A stretch of DNA of 32,522 bases from Chryseobacterium gleum (GCA_945870885.1 CAMBTR010000008.1:1-32522); one strand, 5' to 3'; positions 15,044 through 26,794 are shown, counted from the first letter of the stretch. Notes: a model not told the origin generated them from the sequence alone. A program made the numbers and translations.

Positions 15044-15660
15044 TAGAACAAACCGTTCAGTGTGCTCTCTACTTTTTGGATGATTTCAGCGGCATGCTCA
15101 GGATTTTCTTGGAAATCTATATCGTCAACATTAAAAATCAACAGTTTACCTGTATAATTTGCAATCCAAGCTTCGTAACGCTCATTTAAACGTTTGAGGT
15201 AATCCAAACGGATGGCATCTTCATAATCCCTGCCCCGCATTTGAATCTGATGAACTAGCTTGGGAATTCCGGCCCGTAGGTAAATCAACAAATCCGGCGT
15301 TTCAATCTGATTGCTAATGGCATCAAACAATTGCTTGTAGTTTTCAAAATCTCTGGTGCTCATCAAACCCATCGCATGTAAATTGGGCGCAAAAATGTAA
15401 GCATCCTCATAAATGGTCCTGTCCTGAATCACCGTTCGCTTACCGCCACGGATTTTTTGAATATCCTTCCAACGCGTGGTTAGGAAATACACCTGCAAGT
15501 TGAAACTCCAACGTTGCATGTCTTCGTAAAAATCAGAGATGTACGGATTGTCATCCATATCCTCCAATTGAACCTCCCAACCGTAATGTTTTGAGAGCAA
15601 ATTGGTGAGTGTGGTTTTACCCGCGCCGATGTTACCTGCAACCGCAATGTGCTTAGCCAT
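15043..15660 (-). CDS. Deoxynucleoside kinase
   Basis: A 205-residue enzyme of the dNK/dGK family, which phosphorylates deoxynucleosides in salvage. Evidence: Walker A P-loop AGNIGAGKTTL (8-18), the LEDMDDNPYISDFYEDM substrate region, the QDRTIYEDAYIF motif (DRS-type Arg/catalytic region) and the LID-like arginine-rich RGRDYEDAIRLDYL. Base specificity (deoxyadenosine/deoxyguanosine likely in this group) cannot be settled. Its ATG lies 4 nt after a near-consensus -7 element and its stop overlaps the start of the VWA gene (TAATG), so it leads an overlapping four-gene operon. Confidence 0.9.
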   Translation of the reverse strand: MAKHIAVAGNIGAGKTTLTNLLSKHYGWEVQLEDMDDNPYISDFYEDMQRWSFNLQVYFLTTRWKDIQKIRGGKRTVIQDRTIYEDAYIFAPNLHAMGLMSTRDFENYKQLFDAISNQIETPDLLIYLRAGIPKLVHQIQMRGRDYEDAIRLDYLKRLNERYEAWIANYTGKLLIFNVDDIDFQENPEHAAEIIQKVESTLNGLF

Positions 15661-15664
15661 ACTG

Positions 15665-15672
15665 CAATAATA
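15665..15672 (-). promoter_or_regulatory. Near-consensus -7 element (TATTATTG) for the kinase-VWA operon
   Basis: On the minus strand TATTATTG (one mismatch to TAnnTTTG) is followed by CAGT and the ATG at 15660. The spacing of 4 nt matches that at 1449 and 7470 and predicts a leaderless mRNA. Confidence 0.4.
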
Positions 15673-15779
15673 CGAAGGTCTTGCACCCCCTTACAAATCA
15701 TTACAAAACAAAAGTTTTACACAATCCATTTTAGACCATGATTCCTGTAACTTTTCCTTAAAAATCGGGGGTTTAGGCC

Positions 15780-15787
15780 TAATTTTG
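15780..15787 (+). promoter_or_regulatory. -7 promoter element (TAATTTTG) for the ABC exporter gene
   Basis: TAATTTTG fits TAnnTTTG and lies 10 nt before the ATG at 15798, in the 137-bp divergent region shared with the kinase operon. The -33 position is weak. Confidence 0.45.
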
Positions 15788-15797
15788 CAAATAATTC

Positions 15798-17552
15798 ATG
15801 CCAAGCAAAAAAACCGAGGCCACCGCCTCACAATGGGTACTGTTTAAAAGAATATTGGCGCTGGCCAAATTTCAACGACATTGGATGATAATCGCGGTTA
15901 TTTTGACCATCATTCAGAGCGTTATCACCGCATTTCAACCCTACCTCTACAAAACTGTCATCGATGAAGTTATCATCCCAAAACAGTTCCAACTGCTGGA
16001 AAAATGGGCCCTGATTTTACTCATTTGGCTCATCGTACAAGCCCTGCTGGGATTCGCAAACTCCTACCTTTCTGAATCCATCGCCCAATCTGTGATACTC
16101 AAATTACGACAGTATATATACGACCACCTTACCCGATTAAAACTGTCGTTTTACGACAAAACCCCCGTAGGGACAGCCGTTACCAGGTCTATTAGCGATG
16201 TACAAACCATCACCGATTTGTTCTCATCCGGCGTAATCACCATTGCCGGCGACCTCATTCAAATCATCGTAATCATGAGTTGCATGTTCTATATGGACGT
16301 AAAACTCACGCTCATCACCCTTACTGTGGTTCCCGTGCTGCTTTTTGCGGCCAACCGATTCCGGAAAGGCATCCGCGATACCTTCCAAGACGTCAGAAAT
16401 CAAGTCGCCAAGCTAAACGCCTTCCTCCAAGAACGTATCACAGGGATGCAAATCGTGCAGCTCTTTAACCGCGAAAAGGAAGAAAAACGCAGGTTCGACC
16501 AAATCAACCAAGCCCACCGCGATGCCAACATCCGCAGCGTATATTACTATTCCATCTTCTTCCCAATCGTTGAAGTCCTCGTTGCAGTTAGCTTCGCCTT
16601 AATCGTTTGGTATGGTAGCGGTTCTCTCGTTCGCGGAAGCATCGAATTTGGTGAACTAACCGCCTTTATTATGTTCATCAACTTGTTTTTTAGGCCGATT
16701 CGCGCCATTGCAGACCGATTTAACAACATTCAAATGGGCATCGTAGCGGCAGATCGTATTTTTAAACTCATCGACGATGTCGACAATATCGAACAAACCA
16801 CCGAAGTAGCGGCACCAAAATTCAGCGGCGATGTAAAATTTGATCATGTTTGGTTTGCTTATCAGAACGAAGAATGGGTCCTGCGTGATGTCAGCTTTCA
16901 TTTGCCCCAAGGGAAAACAATGGCTATCGTGGGTGCTACCGGTTCGGGTAAGACCACCATTGCTAGCCTCGTTAACCAGCTCTATCAGCAACAAAAAGGC
17001 GATATTTTACTCGACGATATCAACATTCAGTCGTTGAATATCACTTCTGTACGACAGCAAATTGCGCTGGTTCTGCAGGATGTATTCCTTTTCAGCGGCA
17101 GCGTAAAAGACAATATCCGATTGCACAACGACGAAATCGACATTCAGAAAATGATTGATGCGGCCCGCTCGATTGGCGCTTACGAATTCATCGAAAAACT
17201 TCCTGGCGGATTTGATTACAATGTGATGGAGCGCGGAATGACCCTCTCCCTAGGCCAACGTCAGTTAGTTAGTTTTATACGAGCCCTCGCCTTTGACCCA
17301 AGAATCATCTTATTGGACGAGGCCACCAGCTCTATAGATACAGAAACGGAGCAGCTGATTCAAAAAGCCATCGACCGCTTATTAGAGAACCGCACCGCCA
17401 TTGTAATTGCACACCGCTTGAGCACAATTGCCAAAGCCGATGAAATCCTAGTGCTAGAAAAAGGCGAAGTCAAAGAGCGCGGCAATCACGCCACATTGAT
17501 GGCAGCTGGCGGACATTATGCGCACTTGTACGAAACACAAATCGCCGAGTAA
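15798..17552 (+). CDS. MsbA-like ABC transporter (fused permease and ATPase)
   Basis: A 584-residue half-transporter that would act as a homodimer. A six-helix type IV ABC exporter domain (about 20-320) is followed by the ATPase domain with Walker A GATGSGKTT (379-387), the Q-loop LVLQDVFLF, signature LSLGQRQ (483-489), Walker B IILLDEA with catalytic E508, D-loop SSID and H-loop H539 (AHRLST). All catalytic residues are intact, so it should be an active exporter. The type is used for lipid A/lipids, peptides and drugs; the substrate is not readable from sequence. It has its own promoter, stands alone, and ends at a hairpin shared with the convergent rpoC. Confidence 0.92.
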   Translation: MPSKKTEATASQWVLFKRILALAKFQRHWMIIAVILTIIQSVITAFQPYLYKTVIDEVIIPKQFQLLEKWALILLIWLIVQALLGFANSYLSESIAQSVILKLRQYIYDHLTRLKLSFYDKTPVGTAVTRSISDVQTITDLFSSGVITIAGDLIQIIVIMSCMFYMDVKLTLITLTVVPVLLFAANRFRKGIRDTFQDVRNQVAKLNAFLQERITGMQIVQLFNREKEEKRRFDQINQAHRDANIRSVYYYSIFFPIVEVLVAVSFALIVWYGSGSLVRGSIEFGELTAFIMFINLFFRPIRAIADRFNNIQMGIVAADRIFKLIDDVDNIEQTTEVAAPKFSGDVKFDHVWFAYQNEEWVLRDVSFHLPQGKTMAIVGATGSGKTTIASLVNQLYQQQKGDILLDDINIQSLNITSVRQQIALVLQDVFLFSGSVKDNIRLHNDEIDIQKMIDAARSIGAYEFIEKLPGGFDYNVMERGMTLSLGQRQLVSFIRALAFDPRIILLDEATSSIDTETEQLIQKAIDRLLENRTAIVIAHRLSTIAKADEILVLEKGEVKERGNHATLMAAGGHYAHLYETQIAE

Positions 17553-17571
17553 ATCCTCGATTCGCCAATAA

Positions 17572-17606
17572 AACAGAGAGGGCGGCCAATGGCCGCCCTC
17601 TCTGTT
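17572..17606. terminator. Bidirectional terminator between the ABC exporter and rpoC
   Basis: AACAGAGAGGGCGGCC, loop AAT, and its exact complement form a perfect 16-bp stem. On the minus strand it is followed by TTATT, so it is a good terminator for the rpoBC transcript. On the plus strand the trailing sequence (AATACATATTTTT) is less U-rich immediately after the stem. It lies 27 nt from the rpoC stop. Confidence 0.88.
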
Positions 17607-17632
17607 AATACATATTTTTAAACGATTGAAGA

Positions 17633-20600
17633 TTACGCCTCTACAGCAGCCTCTTCAGGTTCATCATATTTAGCAGCCATCATACGCTCGTACTCTTCCT
17701 TAGAACCAGTAATCACTTCCTGGAATCTACGTAAGCCAGTACCCGCAGGAATCAAATGACCCACAATTACGTTCTCCTTCAAACCTCTCAGTTCGTCGAT
17801 CTTACCCGAAATTGCAGCCTCATTCAATACTTTAGTGGTTTCCTGGAACGATGCAGCACTCATGAAACTCTGAGTTCCCAATGATGCCCTTGTGATACCT
17901 TGTAACACCGGAGTAGCTGTAGCAGATACCGCATCGCGATATTGCACTAACTTCATGTCCTGACGACGCAATGTGCTGTTTTCCTGACGTAAATCTTTCA
18001 AACTCACAATTTGTCCGGCATGCATATTTGTGCTATCACCTGGATCTGTTACAAATTTCTTATCCCAAATGTTATCATTCTCCAAACGCAACGTCCAACG
18101 GTCGGCGATTTCACCTTCCAAGAAACGAGTATCGCCTGGATCAACGATTTCCATTTTCTGCATCATCTGACGTACAATTACTTCAATGTGCTTGTCGTTG
18201 ATAGTTACACCCTGTAAACGATATACTTCCTGAATACCATTCAATACATAACGCTGTACTGATGCTGGTCCTTCAATACGAAGAATATCTTGAGGTGTAA
18301 TTGCACCGTCACTCAACGGCTGACCTGCTCTCACATAGTCGCCATCGTGAACCAAAATGTGCTTAGACAATGGCACTTGGTAATGTTTCACTTCATCGTC
18401 CTTAGACGTAATGATGATTTCCTGGTTACCACGCTTCGACAAACCGTAAGTTACAACACCATCGATCTCAGCAACAACTGCTGGATTAGACGGGTTACGT
18501 GCTTCAAACAATTCCGTTACGCGAGGAAGACCACCCGTGATATCACGAGTTCTAGTAGCCGAACGAGGAATTTTCGCCAATACATCACCACCCTTAACGG
18601 AAGAACCCTTCTTGGCAACCAAGATAGCACCCATAGGCATGTTGAATATTTTGGTTACTTCATCGTCACCTTCTACACGGAACTGAGGCACCTTCGTCTT
18701 ATCGCGACTTTCTACAATCACCAATTCAGACAATCCTGTTTGCTCATCACCCTCTTCACGCATGTTCACACCTTCAATGATGTTTTCGTAAGTCACCTTA
18801 CCATCAATGTCGGAAATGATCAACGTGTTAAAAGGATCCCATGTGCACATGACATCGCCTTTTTTCGCTTTTTGTCCTTCTTTTACCATCAAAACGGCAC
18901 CATAAGGGATATTGTAAGTTGTGATCACAGTCTTGGTCTTAGGTTCCAAAACTCTCACTTCGCCAGAACGACCCAATACGATTTCCGAATTCTTGGCTTC
19001 GCCATTTTCATCGGTATCAAATTTGGTCACAGTACGCATCCCGTCGAAGCTAATCACACCTTCATATTTGGTTGTCAATGTGTTTTCCGCGGCAATGTTC
19101 AACGCCGCACCACCCGTGTGGAAAGTACGCAACGTCAACTGAGTTCCTGGTTCACCAATAGACTGTGCAGCAATTACGCCCACGGCCTCACCCGCTTGAA
19201 CCATTCTTCCAGTAGACAAGTTACGACCATAACAAGCAGCACAAACACCTGTCAACGTTTCGCAAGTCAATACCGAACGGATTTCCAACTCTTCAATTCC
19301 TGCATCCTCAATGGCATGAGAGATTTCTTCTGTCAATTCCTGACCTCCAGAAACAATCAACTCACCCGTTTTTGGATGATAAACTCGATCCAACGCAGTT
19401 CTACCCAAGATACGTTCGTATAATGGCTCCGCGATTTCATCGTTATTCATCAATGCACTCATCGCAATACCTCTTAGAGTACCACAATCAGGCTCAGTAA
19501 TTACTACATCCTGCGCAACGTCGTGCAAACGACGGGTCAAGTAACCCGCATCCGCAGTTTTCAACGCCGTATCGGCCAAACCTTTACGAGCACCGTGTGT
19601 AGATACGAAGTATTCCAATACGTTCAAACCTTCTTTGAAGTTCGAAATAATTGGGTTTTCAATGGTATCACCACCAGAACCACCTGTGTTCTTTTGAGGC
19701 TTAGCCATCAAACCACGCATACCACCCAACTGACGAATTTGCTCCTTAGAACCGCGGGCTCCAGAATCCAACATCATATAAATTGGGTTGAAACCTTGGT
19801 CTTCGTTCTGCAAATCATTGATCAATACACGAGCCAACTGGTTGTTTACACGTGTCCACAAATCAATTACCTGGTTGTAACGCTCATTGTTTGTAATGAA
19901 TCCCATATCGGCATTCGCCTGGATCTCCAACACTTCTTCCATCGCTTTGCTAACCAACTGTTCTTTCTCAACAGGGATTTTTACATAGCTCAAGTTAAAG
20001 CTCAATCCGCCTTTAAATGCGTAGTGGAATCCTAAATTCTTGATGTTATCCAAGAAATCTGCAGCCTTAGCAACACCGCTCAAACGAATGATGTTGGTAA
20101 TGATATCACGCAAATTCTTCTTCTTCAACAATTCGTTGATGTATCCAACCTCGCTCGGAACCACTTGGTTAAATAGGATACGACCAATGGTTGTGTCAAT
20201 GATTTTTTCAACCAACTCACCATTCTCCAATACCGTAGCCTTACATTTCACTTTTGAATGCAATTCGGCACGACCTTCATTGTAAGCGATGATGGCTTCT
20301 TCAGCGCCATAGAACGACAAACCTTCACCTTTTACTGGGTGTTCAGCGGTTGCCTTACGCTCTTTGGTGATGTAGTACAATCCCAAGATCATATCCTGAG
20401 AAGGAACGGTAATAGGTGCACCATTTGCAGGGTTCAAAATGTTGTGCGATGCCAACATCAACAACTGAGCTTCCGCTACAGCTGCGTTGCCCAAAGGCAC
20501 GTGAACCGCCATCTGGTCACCATCAAAATCCGCGTTAAAACCAGAACAAACCAATGGGTGCAACTGAATCGCCTTGCCCTCAACCAACTTAGGCTGGAAA

Positions 20601-21946
20601 GCTTGGATACCCAATCTGTGAAGCGTAGGAGCACGGTTCAACAACACTGGATGACCTTTCAATATATTTTCCAAGATATCCCAAATCACCGGATCTTTTT
20701 TCTCTACGATTTTCTTCGCAGTTTTTACGGTTTTTACGATACCCCTTTCAATCAATTTACGAATGATAAACGGCTTAAACAATTCCGCAGCCATGTTCTT
20801 TGGCAATCCACACTCGTTCAATTTGAGTGTAGGTCCTACCACGATTACAGAACGACCAGAATAGTCAACACGCTTACCCAACAAGTTCTGACGGAAACGA
20901 CCTTGCTTACCCTTAAGCATATCGCTCAAAGATTTCAAAGGACGATTGCCTTCGCTCTTCACAGCGCTAGCACGACGGGTGTTATCCAACAATGAATCAA
21001 CCGCTTCCTGCAACATACGCTTCTCGTTACGCAAGATCACCTCAGGGGCTTTGATCTCAACCAAACGCTTCAAACGGTTGTTACGGATAATTACACGGCG
21101 ATACAAATCATTCAAATCTGAAGTCGCAAATCTTCCACCTTCCAATGGCACCAATGGGCGCAATTCTGGCGGAATCACTGGCAACATCTTCATTATCATC
21201 CACTCCGGACGATTTTCACCGGTTAACTGAGCACCGCGGAAGCTTTCGATTACTTTCAAACGCTTCAACGCCTCTTGCTTACGTTGTTGTGAAGTCTCAG
21301 TGGCAGCCTGGTTACGCAAGTCGTAACTCAACGTATCCAAGTTTACACGCTTCAACAATTCTTCCAACGCTTCAGCACCCATCATGGCTACAAATTTGTT
21401 AGGATCAGAATTCTCCAACATCTGATTTTCTTTTGGTAAAGAATCAACGATGTCCAAATATTCTTCCTCTGTTAACAAATCCAAATAATTTACGTTGCTC
21501 GCCGCACCAGTTTGAATAACCACGTAGCGCTCATAGTAAATCACCATGTCCAATTTCTTGGTAGGGATACCTAATAAGTAACCAATTTTGTTTGGCAATG
21601 AACGGAAGTACCAAATGTGCGCAACAGGTACCACCAAGTTGATGTGACCCATACGCTCTCTACGTACTTTCTTTTCAGTTACCTCAACACCACAACGGTC
21701 ACAAACAATACCCTTGTAACGGATACGCTTGTATTTTCCGCAATGACATTCGTAATCCTTGATAGGACCAAATATGCGCTCACAGAACAAACCACCCATT
21801 TCGGGTTTGTAACTGCGATAGTTGATGGTTTCGGGTTTAACTACCTCACCGAAACTGCGACGTAATATGTTTTCAGGAGAAGCAAGCGAGATACGGATCT
21901 TGCTAAAGTTGTTCCCTTGTTTTTGTGTTTTCTTTTGAAGTTGCAT
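17633..21946 (-). CDS. rpoC: DNA-directed RNA polymerase subunit beta'
   Basis: A 1437-residue catalytic subunit of RNA polymerase. The N-terminal zinc site has C67, C69, C82 and C85 (ECHCGKY and VCDRCGVEV). The active-site motif NADFDGDQ (471-478) supplies the three Mg2+-binding Asp residues D473, D475 and D477. The bridge/trigger helix region ([16 protein letters not shown]) and second zinc cluster region ([16 protein letters not shown]) are intact. The C-terminus is acidic and Ala-rich (EPEEAAVEA). Length and plan are normal for Bacteroidota. It starts 16 nt after rpoB on the same transcript and ends at the 16-bp hairpin terminator. The ATG is the first in frame and gives the usual N-terminus ending in [13 protein letters not shown]. 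Confidence 0.98.
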   Translation of the reverse strand: MQLQKKTQKQGNNFSKIRISLASPENILRRSFGEVVKPETINYRSYKPEMGGLFCERIFGPIKDYECHCGKYKRIRYKGIVCDRCGVEVTEKKVRRERMGHINLVVPVAHIWYFRSLPNKIGYLLGIPTKKLDMVIYYERYVVIQTGAASNVNYLDLLTEEEYLDIVDSLPKENQMLENSDPNKFVAMMGAEALEELLKRVNLDTLSYDLRNQAATETSQQRKQEALKRLKVIESFRGAQLTGENRPEWMIMKMLPVIPPELRPLVPLEGGRFATSDLNDLYRRVIIRNNRLKRLVEIKAPEVILRNEKRMLQEAVDSLLDNTRRASAVKSEGNRPLKSLSDMLKGKQGRFRQNLLGKRVDYSGRSVIVVGPTLKLNECGLPKNMAAELFKPFIIRKLIERGIVKTVKTAKKIVEKKDPVIWDILENILKGHPVLLNRAPTLHRLGIQAFQPKLVEGKAIQLHPLVCSGFNADFDGDQMAVHVPLGNAAVAEAQLLMLASHNILNPANGAPITVPSQDMILGLYYITKERKATAEHPVKGEGLSFYGAEEAIIAYNEGRAELHSKVKCKATVLENGELVEKIIDTTIGRILFNQVVPSEVGYINELLKKKNLRDIITNIIRLSGVAKAADFLDNIKNLGFHYAFKGGLSFNLSYVKIPVEKEQLVSKAMEEVLEIQANADMGFITNNERYNQVIDLWTRVNNQLARVLINDLQNEDQGFNPIYMMLDSGARGSKEQIRQLGGMRGLMAKPQKNTGGSGGDTIENPIISNFKEGLNVLEYFVSTHGARKGLADTALKTADAGYLTRRLHDVAQDVVITEPDCGTLRGIAMSALMNNDEIAEPLYERILGRTALDRVYHPKTGELIVSGGQELTEEISHAIEDAGIEELEIRSVLTCETLTGVCAACYGRNLSTGRMVQAGEAVGVIAAQSIGEPGTQLTLRTFHTGGAALNIAAENTLTTKYEGVISFDGMRTVTKFDTDENGEAKNSEIVLGRSGEVRVLEPKTKTVITTYNIPYGAVLMVKEGQKAKKGDVMCTWDPFNTLIISDIDGKVTYENIIEGVNMREEGDEQTGLSELVIVESRDKTKVPQFRVEGDDEVTKIFNMPMGAILVAKKGSSVKGGDVLAKIPRSATRTRDITGGLPRVTELFEARNPSNPAVVAEIDGVVTYGLSKRGNQEIIITSKDDEVKHYQVPLSKHILVHDGDYVRAGQPLSDGAITPQDILRIEGPASVQRYVLNGIQEVYRLQGVTINDKHIEVIVRQMMQKMEIVDPGDTRFLEGEIADRWTLRLENDNIWDKKFVTDPGDSTNMHAGQIVSLKDLRQENSTLRRQDMKLVQYRDAVSATATPVLQGITRASLGTQSFMSAASFQETTKVLNEAAISGKIDELRGLKENVIVGHLIPAGTGLRRFQEVITGSKEEYERMMAAKYDEPEEAAVEA

Positions 21947-21962
21947 GATTGGTTTCTAGAGA

Positions 21963-24900
21963 TTAATCCATAAATGTTACTTCCAAGCCCAAACCGCGGA
22001 GCTCGTGCAGCAATACGTTAAATGACTCTGGGGTTCCGATGTTAGTGATGTTATCACCTTTTACGATGGCTTCGTACGCTTTCGCCCTACCCGTAATGTC
22101 ATCCGACTTCACAGTTAAGATTTCACGCAAGATATTGGCAGCACCAAATGCTTCCAATGCCCAAACTTCCATCTCACCAAAACGCTGACCACCAAACTGA
22201 GCTTTACCACCCAATGGCTGTTGCGTAATCAATGAATATGGACCGATTGAACGAGCGTGCATCTTATCATCCACCATGTGACCTAGTTTCAACATATAGG
22301 TGATACCTACTGTCGTTGGTTGATCAAATCTGTCACCACTCAATCCGTCGTTCAAATACACCAAACCGTTCTTAGGGATACCTGCTTTTTCAGTTACCTC
22401 ATCGATCTCAGCCATGGTAGCACCATCAAAGATTGGTGTCGCAAAACGCACACCCATTTCTTTTCCCGCCCAAGCCAATACGGTTTCATAAATCTGACCC
22501 AAGTTCATACGTGAAGGTACACCCAATGGGTTCAACACGATGTCCATTGGAGTTCCATCATTCAAGAATGGCATATCTTCCTCACGAACAATACGAGCAA
22601 CAATACCCTTGTTCCCGTGACGACCTGCCATCTTATCTCCCACTTTCAATTTACGCTTATTGGCTACATAAACTTTCGCCAACTGAAGGATACCGGTTGG
22701 CAATTCATCACCCACACTGATAGAGTAATGCTCGCGCTTGTAATTGGTAACCTTTTCGTTATTTACATTGATGAAGTTGGTTAAACAACGAACAACAAAA
22801 CTGTTTTTGTCCGCATCACTCGTCCAATTGTGGTAGTTCACATTGCTGTAATCAATGCTCATCAAGTTCTTTTGAGTGAACTTGGTTCCCTTTGGAATCA
22901 ACTCTTCGCTGTACATATTATATACACCTTGAGAAGTTTTTCCGCCCACCAATTGGAATAATTTTTTAACCAATTCGTCTTTCAACATGCCCAATTCCTT
23001 GCGATGATCATCATCCATCTTAGACAAGCGAGATTTATCACCCGTACGAGTCGACTTATCTTTTTTGCTCTTCGAGAACAATTTCTTATCAATCACAACA
23101 CCTTGAGCACCTGGGGATGCTTTCAAAGAAGCGTCTTTTACGTCGCCCGCTTTGTCACCAAAGATGGCACGCAACAACTTTTCTTCTGGAGATGGTTCAG
23201 TCTCACCTTTTGGTGTGATTTTACCAATCAGAATATCGCCTTCCTTTACTTCAGCTCCAACACGAATCAAACCGTTGTCGTCCAAGTTACGAGTCATTTC
23301 CTCACTCACGTTCGGAATGTCATTCGTTAACTCTTCTTCACCACGCTTTGTATCGCGCACTTCCAATTCGTATTCAGTGATATAAACGGTTGTATACCAA
23401 TCGTCTTTTACTACTTTTTCAGAAATTACAATCGCATCCTCAAAGTTATAACCCTGCCAAGGCATGTAAGCCACACGCAAGTTTCTACCCAATGCCAATT
23501 CTCCGCCTTGGGTTGCATAACCTTCACAAAGAACTTCACCCTTGCTCACTCTGTCGCCTTTCTTAACGATCGGACGCAAGTTGATACAAGAGTTTTGGTT
23601 GGTTCTGCGGAATTTGATCAAATGATAAGTTTTGGTATCTCCAGTAAAGCTCACCAAATCGTCAAAATCATTGTGGTCGTAGCGAATGCGAATCTCACGA
23701 GAATCAACATACACCACTTCACCATTGCCTTCGGCATTGATTAAGGAGCGACTGTCGCGAGCCACTTTTTCTTCCAAACCAGTTCCAACAATCGGTGCTT
23801 CAGGACGCAACAATGGTACGGCCTGACGTTGCATGTTAGACCCCATCAACGCACGGTTTGCATCATCATGCTCCAAGAAAGGAATCAATGATGCCGCAAT
23901 CGATACGATTTGGTTAGGAGCTACGTCCATATATTCTAACTGCGCTGGGTTCACCAATGGGAAGTCACCTTCCTTACGGCTCTTCACCAACGTAGTCATA
24001 AAGTTTCCTTTTTCGTCCAACTCGGCATTGGCCTGAGCGATCGTTTTACCATCCTCTTCCTCTGCAGAAAGATAAACGATGCCACTTTCAACTTTCCCGT
24101 TAACGACCTTACGATAAGGAGTTTCCAAGAAGCCCATTCCATTAATCTTTGCGTGTACACATAAAGAAGAAATCAAACCGATGTTTGGTCCTTCAGGGGT
24201 TTCAATAGTACACAAACGACCGTAGTGCGTGTAGTGTACGTCACGAACCTCAAAACCGGCACGTTCACGACTCAAACCACCCGGACCAAGTGCGCTCAAA
24301 CGACGTTTGTGCGTAATTTCTGCCAAAGGATTGATTTGATCTAAGAACTGACTCAGCTGGTTGGTACCGAAGAATGAATTAATTACACTCGATAATGTAC
24401 GAGCATTCACCAAATCCTGAGGTGTGAATACTTCGTTATCACGAATATTCATTTTCTCACGGATGGTTCTTGCCATACGCGCCAAACCAACACCAAACTG
24501 AGCATACAATTGCTCACCTACGGTGCGGACACGACGGTTACTCAAGTGATCAATATCATCCAATATTTCTGAACCGTTATACAATTCAATCAAATACTTG
24601 ATGATGCTGATAATATCGTCTTTTGTCAATACGCGTACTTCCATAGGAGTGTTAATCTCCAATTTCTTGTTAATACGGTAACGACCTACTTCACCTAAGT
24701 CATAACGCTTGTCTGAGAAGAACAAACGCTCAATAATACCACGGGCGGTTTCTTCATCCGGTGGATCTGCATTCCGCAATTGACGGTAGATTACTTCCAA
24801 CGCTTCTTTTCCGTTGTTTGAAGTATCTTTTTGCAAGGTGTTATAAATCACATCGTAGCTGATTCCGTTTTCAGTTTCAGCATTCAAAATAATTGACTTA

Positions 24901-25766
24901 ACGCCCGCCTCAACAATCAAGTCTATATGATCTTCTACCAATAATGTATCACGCTCCAAGATTACCTCGTTGCGTTCGATACTTACTACCTCACCAGTAT
25001 CTTCATCCACAAAATCCTCAATCCACGTACGCAAAACCCTAGCGGCCAATTTCCTACCAATCACACGCTTCAAGCCAGCTTTTGATACTTTCACCTCTTC
25101 GCTCAATCCGAAGATATCAAGAATATCCTTGTCACTTTCAAAACCGATGGCGCGCAACAACGTTGTTACCGGGAATTTCTTCTTACGGTCGATGTATGCG
25201 TACATTACCGCATTCACATCCGTTGCAAATTCAATCCAAGAACCCTTGAATGGAATTACACGAGCTGAATATAACTTTGTTCCGTTGCTGTGAACACTTT
25301 GGCCAAAGAATACGCCTGGTGAACGGTGCAACTGACTTACGATTACGCGTTCAGCACCATTAATGATAAAAGTACCATTGGGCGACATGTAAGGGATAGT
25401 TCCCAAATAAACGTCTTGAACAATGGTTTGAAAGTCTTCATGTTCTGGGTCGTTACAACTCAACTTCAACTTAGCCTTCAAAGGCACAGCGTAAGTTAAA
25501 CCGCGTTCGATACACTCATTGATGACATATCTTGGGGGATCCACGAAATAATCAAGGAATTCCAACACAAAGATGTTGCGGGTATCGGTGATAGGAAAGT
25601 TCTCACGGAAAACTTCAAACAATCCCTCTCCTTCGCGCTTGTCAGCGGGTGTATCTAACTGGAAAAACTCTTGAAACGATTGGAGTTGTACGTCCAGAAA
25701 ATCAGGGTACTCAATGGCGTGTTTTACCTTACCAAATGAGATCCTTTTGTTGTGTGTGGTGCTCAA
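21963..25766 (-). CDS. rpoB: DNA-directed RNA polymerase subunit beta, probable UUG start
   Basis: About 1267 residues, catalytic beta subunit. The frame is open to 25817, but there is no ATG before [12 protein letters not shown]. Candidate starts are TTG 25817 and TTG 25766; GTG is not available. I favour TTG 25766: it puts about 19 residues before YPDFLDV, as in relatives, and follows the A-rich tract ATTAAAAACAAAAAAA, the usual Bacteroidota initiation context, while 25817 abuts the 3' foot of a strong hairpin. The rifampicin-binding cluster ([17 protein letters not shown], then [10 protein letters not shown], near 24290-24370) keeps the Asp, His and Ser residues associated with sensitivity. 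The sequence is otherwise standard and follows rplL after about 97 nt. Confidence 0.95.
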   Translation of the reverse strand: MSTTHNKRISFGKVKHAIEYPDFLDVQLQSFQEFFQLDTPADKREGEGLFEVFRENFPITDTRNIFVLEFLDYFVDPPRYVINECIERGLTYAVPLKAKLKLSCNDPEHEDFQTIVQDVYLGTIPYMSPNGTFIINGAERVIVSQLHRSPGVFFGQSVHSNGTKLYSARVIPFKGSWIEFATDVNAVMYAYIDRKKKFPVTTLLRAIGFESDKDILDIFGLSEEVKVSKAGLKRVIGRKLAARVLRTWIEDFVDEDTGEVVSIERNEVILERDTLLVEDHIDLIVEAGVKSIILNAETENGISYDVIYNTLQKDTSNNGKEALEVIYRQLRNADPPDEETARGIIERLFFSDKRYDLGEVGRYRINKKLEINTPMEVRVLTKDDIISIIKYLIELYNGSEILDDIDHLSNRRVRTVGEQLYAQFGVGLARMARTIREKMNIRDNEVFTPQDLVNARTLSSVINSFFGTNQLSQFLDQINPLAEITHKRRLSALGPGGLSRERAGFEVRDVHYTHYGRLCTIETPEGPNIGLISSLCVHAKINGMGFLETPYRKVVNGKVESGIVYLSAEEEDGKTIAQANAELDEKGNFMTTLVKSRKEGDFPLVNPAQLEYMDVAPNQIVSIAASLIPFLEHDDANRALMGSNMQRQAVPLLRPEAPIVGTGLEEKVARDSRSLINAEGNGEVVYVDSREIRIRYDHNDFDDLVSFTGDTKTYHLIKFRRTNQNSCINLRPIVKKGDRVSKGEVLCEGYATQGGELALGRNLRVAYMPWQGYNFEDAIVISEKVVKDDWYTTVYITEYELEVRDTKRGEEELTNDIPNVSEEMTRNLDDNGLIRVGAEVKEGDILIGKITPKGETEPSPEEKLLRAIFGDKAGDVKDASLKASPGAQGVVIDKKLFSKSKKDKSTRTGDKSRLSKMDDDHRKELGMLKDELVKKLFQLVGGKTSQGVYNMYSEELIPKGTKFTQKNLMSIDYSNVNYHNWTSDADKNSFVVRCLTNFINVNNEKVTNYKREHYSISVGDELPTGILQLAKVYVANKRKLKVGDKMAGRHGNKGIVARIVREEDMPFLNDGTPMDIVLNPLGVPSRMNLGQIYETVLAWAGKEMGVRFATPIFDGATMAEIDEVTEKAGIPKNGLVYLNDGLSGDRFDQPTTVGITYMLKLGHMVDDKMHARSIGPYSLITQQPLGGKAQFGGQRFGEMEVWALEAFGAANILREILTVKSDDITGRAKAYEAIVKGDNITNIGTPESFNVLLHELRGLGLEVTFMD

Positions 25767-25817
25767 TTTTTTTGTTTTTAATGGTTTGACAGTAGTGTTG
25801 GTACTAAAAACGCCCAA

Positions 25818-25843
25818 AAGGCCCGCGGAATATCCGGGGCCTT
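25818..25843 (-). terminator. rplL-rpoB intergenic hairpin (attenuator or processing site)
   Basis: On the minus strand AAGGCCC pairs with GGGCCTT, extended inside by CGGA/TCCG around TAT with one bulged C, giving an 11-bp stem. The downstream bases TTGGGCGTTTTT contain two short U-runs rather than one clean tract. It lies between ribosomal and RNA polymerase genes, where E. coli also has an attenuator and RNase III processing. It probably lowers read-through into rpoBC or is a processing site. Confidence 0.6.
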
Positions 25844-25863
25844 AGGGTTAAATGGGGGAGTGT

Positions 25864-26241
25864 TTACTTAATTTCAACTGTAGCTCCGGCATCTTTCAAT
25901 TTAGCTGCAAAATCTTCGGCTTCTGATTTAGAAACCTTCTCTTTTACTGCCTTAGGAGCACCGTCTACTAAGTCTTTTGCTTCTTTCAAGCCCAAGCCTG
26001 TTAAGTCTTTAACGATCTTTACGATCTGTAATTTGGCGTCGCCTGCGCTAACCAAGACTACATCAAATTCTGTTTGCTCAGCAGCAGCGGCTTCGCCACC
26101 ACCTGCAGCAGGCGCAGCAACAGCCACAGCAGCAGCTGCAGGCTCAATACCATGCTCATCTTTCAAAATTTGAGCAAGCTCGTTAACCTCTTTTACAGTA
26201 AGGTTTACCAACTGGTTCGCGAATTCTTTTAAATCTACCAT
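25864..26241 (-). CDS. rplL: 50S ribosomal protein bL12 (L7/L12)
   Basis: A 125-residue stalk protein. N-terminal dimerisation domain 1-33, Ala/Gly-rich hinge (about 34-58), and C-terminal factor-binding domain with [35 protein letters not shown] and the terminal [10 protein letters not shown]. It binds bL10 and recruits translation GTPases such as EF-Tu. It starts 28 nt after rplJ in the same operon and is followed by the intergenic hairpin. The ATG follows AAATAACA with no Shine-Dalgarno. Confidence 0.97.
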   Translation of the reverse strand: MVDLKEFANQLVNLTVKEVNELAQILKDEHGIEPAAAAVAVAAPAAGGGEAAAAEQTEFDVVLVSAGDAKLQIVKIVKDLTGLGLKEAKDLVDGAPKAVKEKVSKSEAEDFAAKLKDAGATVEIK

Positions 26242-26269
26242 TGTTATTTAATTTAAGTGTTTTTTTTGT

Positions 26270-26791
26270 TTAGTTTCTTTGTTCAAGCGCCTTAATTAAG
26301 CCGCCAATTTTTTGTGGTCCGTTGGCTTGCAATGCACCAATAACATTTTTGATGGGTGACTGCAACAAACCGATGATTTCGCCGATCAATTCTTCTCTTG
26401 ACTTCAATTTGATCAAAGCCATCAACTGATCGTCGCCGATGAATACTGAATTATCAATCCAAGCACCCTTCAACAATACATTTGGAGATGTAGCACGGAA
26501 ATCCTTGATAGATTGAGCAGGTGCCTTTTGAGACTCCGCTGTCATTACACAAGTAGTTCCTTTCAATATGCCTTTCAAATCACCAAAATCTTTGCCGCTC
26601 TGCTCCATTGCAATACGCAACAAAGTGTTCTTTACCATACGCATTTCTACACCACGTTCGAACAACATACGACGCAATTGGTTGGTTTGGTTTGCCGTTA
26701 GACCCGTTGTATCTGTAAGATAAACAAAACTGTTTGTCTTAAAGGTTTCGGTTAACTCGGCAACCACTGTTGATTTATCTGCCTTATTCAT
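26270..26791 (-). CDS. rplJ: 50S ribosomal protein uL10
   Basis: A 173-residue stalk base protein that anchors bL12 dimers to 23S rRNA. Signature regions are TTGLTANQTNQLRRMLFERG, MRMVKNTLLRIA and LKGTTCVMT; the C-terminal helix (RSREELIGEIIGLLQ in similar positions) provides the bL12 docking. It starts 3 nt after the uL1 gene, so there is no room for a long leader like the E. coli uL10 autoregulatory site between them. Any feedback site would have to lie within rplA or elsewhere. The downstream gene is rplL. Confidence 0.96.
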   Translation of the reverse strand: MNKADKSTVVAELTETFKTNSFVYLTDTTGLTANQTNQLRRMLFERGVEMRMVKNTLLRIAMEQSGKDFGDLKGILKGTTCVMTAESQKAPAQSIKDFRATSPNVLLKGAWIDNSVFIGDDQLMALIKLKSREELIGEIIGLLQSPIKNVIGALQANGPQKIGGLIKALEQRN

Positions 26792-26794
26792 CGC

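Noticed and set aside
18290-19423. A long plus-strand open frame (377 codons) opposite rpoC.
   Set aside because: Antisense shadow of a highly conserved gene; the translation has no family resemblance and is rich in Arg, Thr and Phe as expected for a reverse-strand artefact.
20258-20995. Another long plus-strand frame opposite rpoC (245 codons).
   Set aside because: Same reason: a shadow frame in biased codon usage, with no promoter or recognisable domain.
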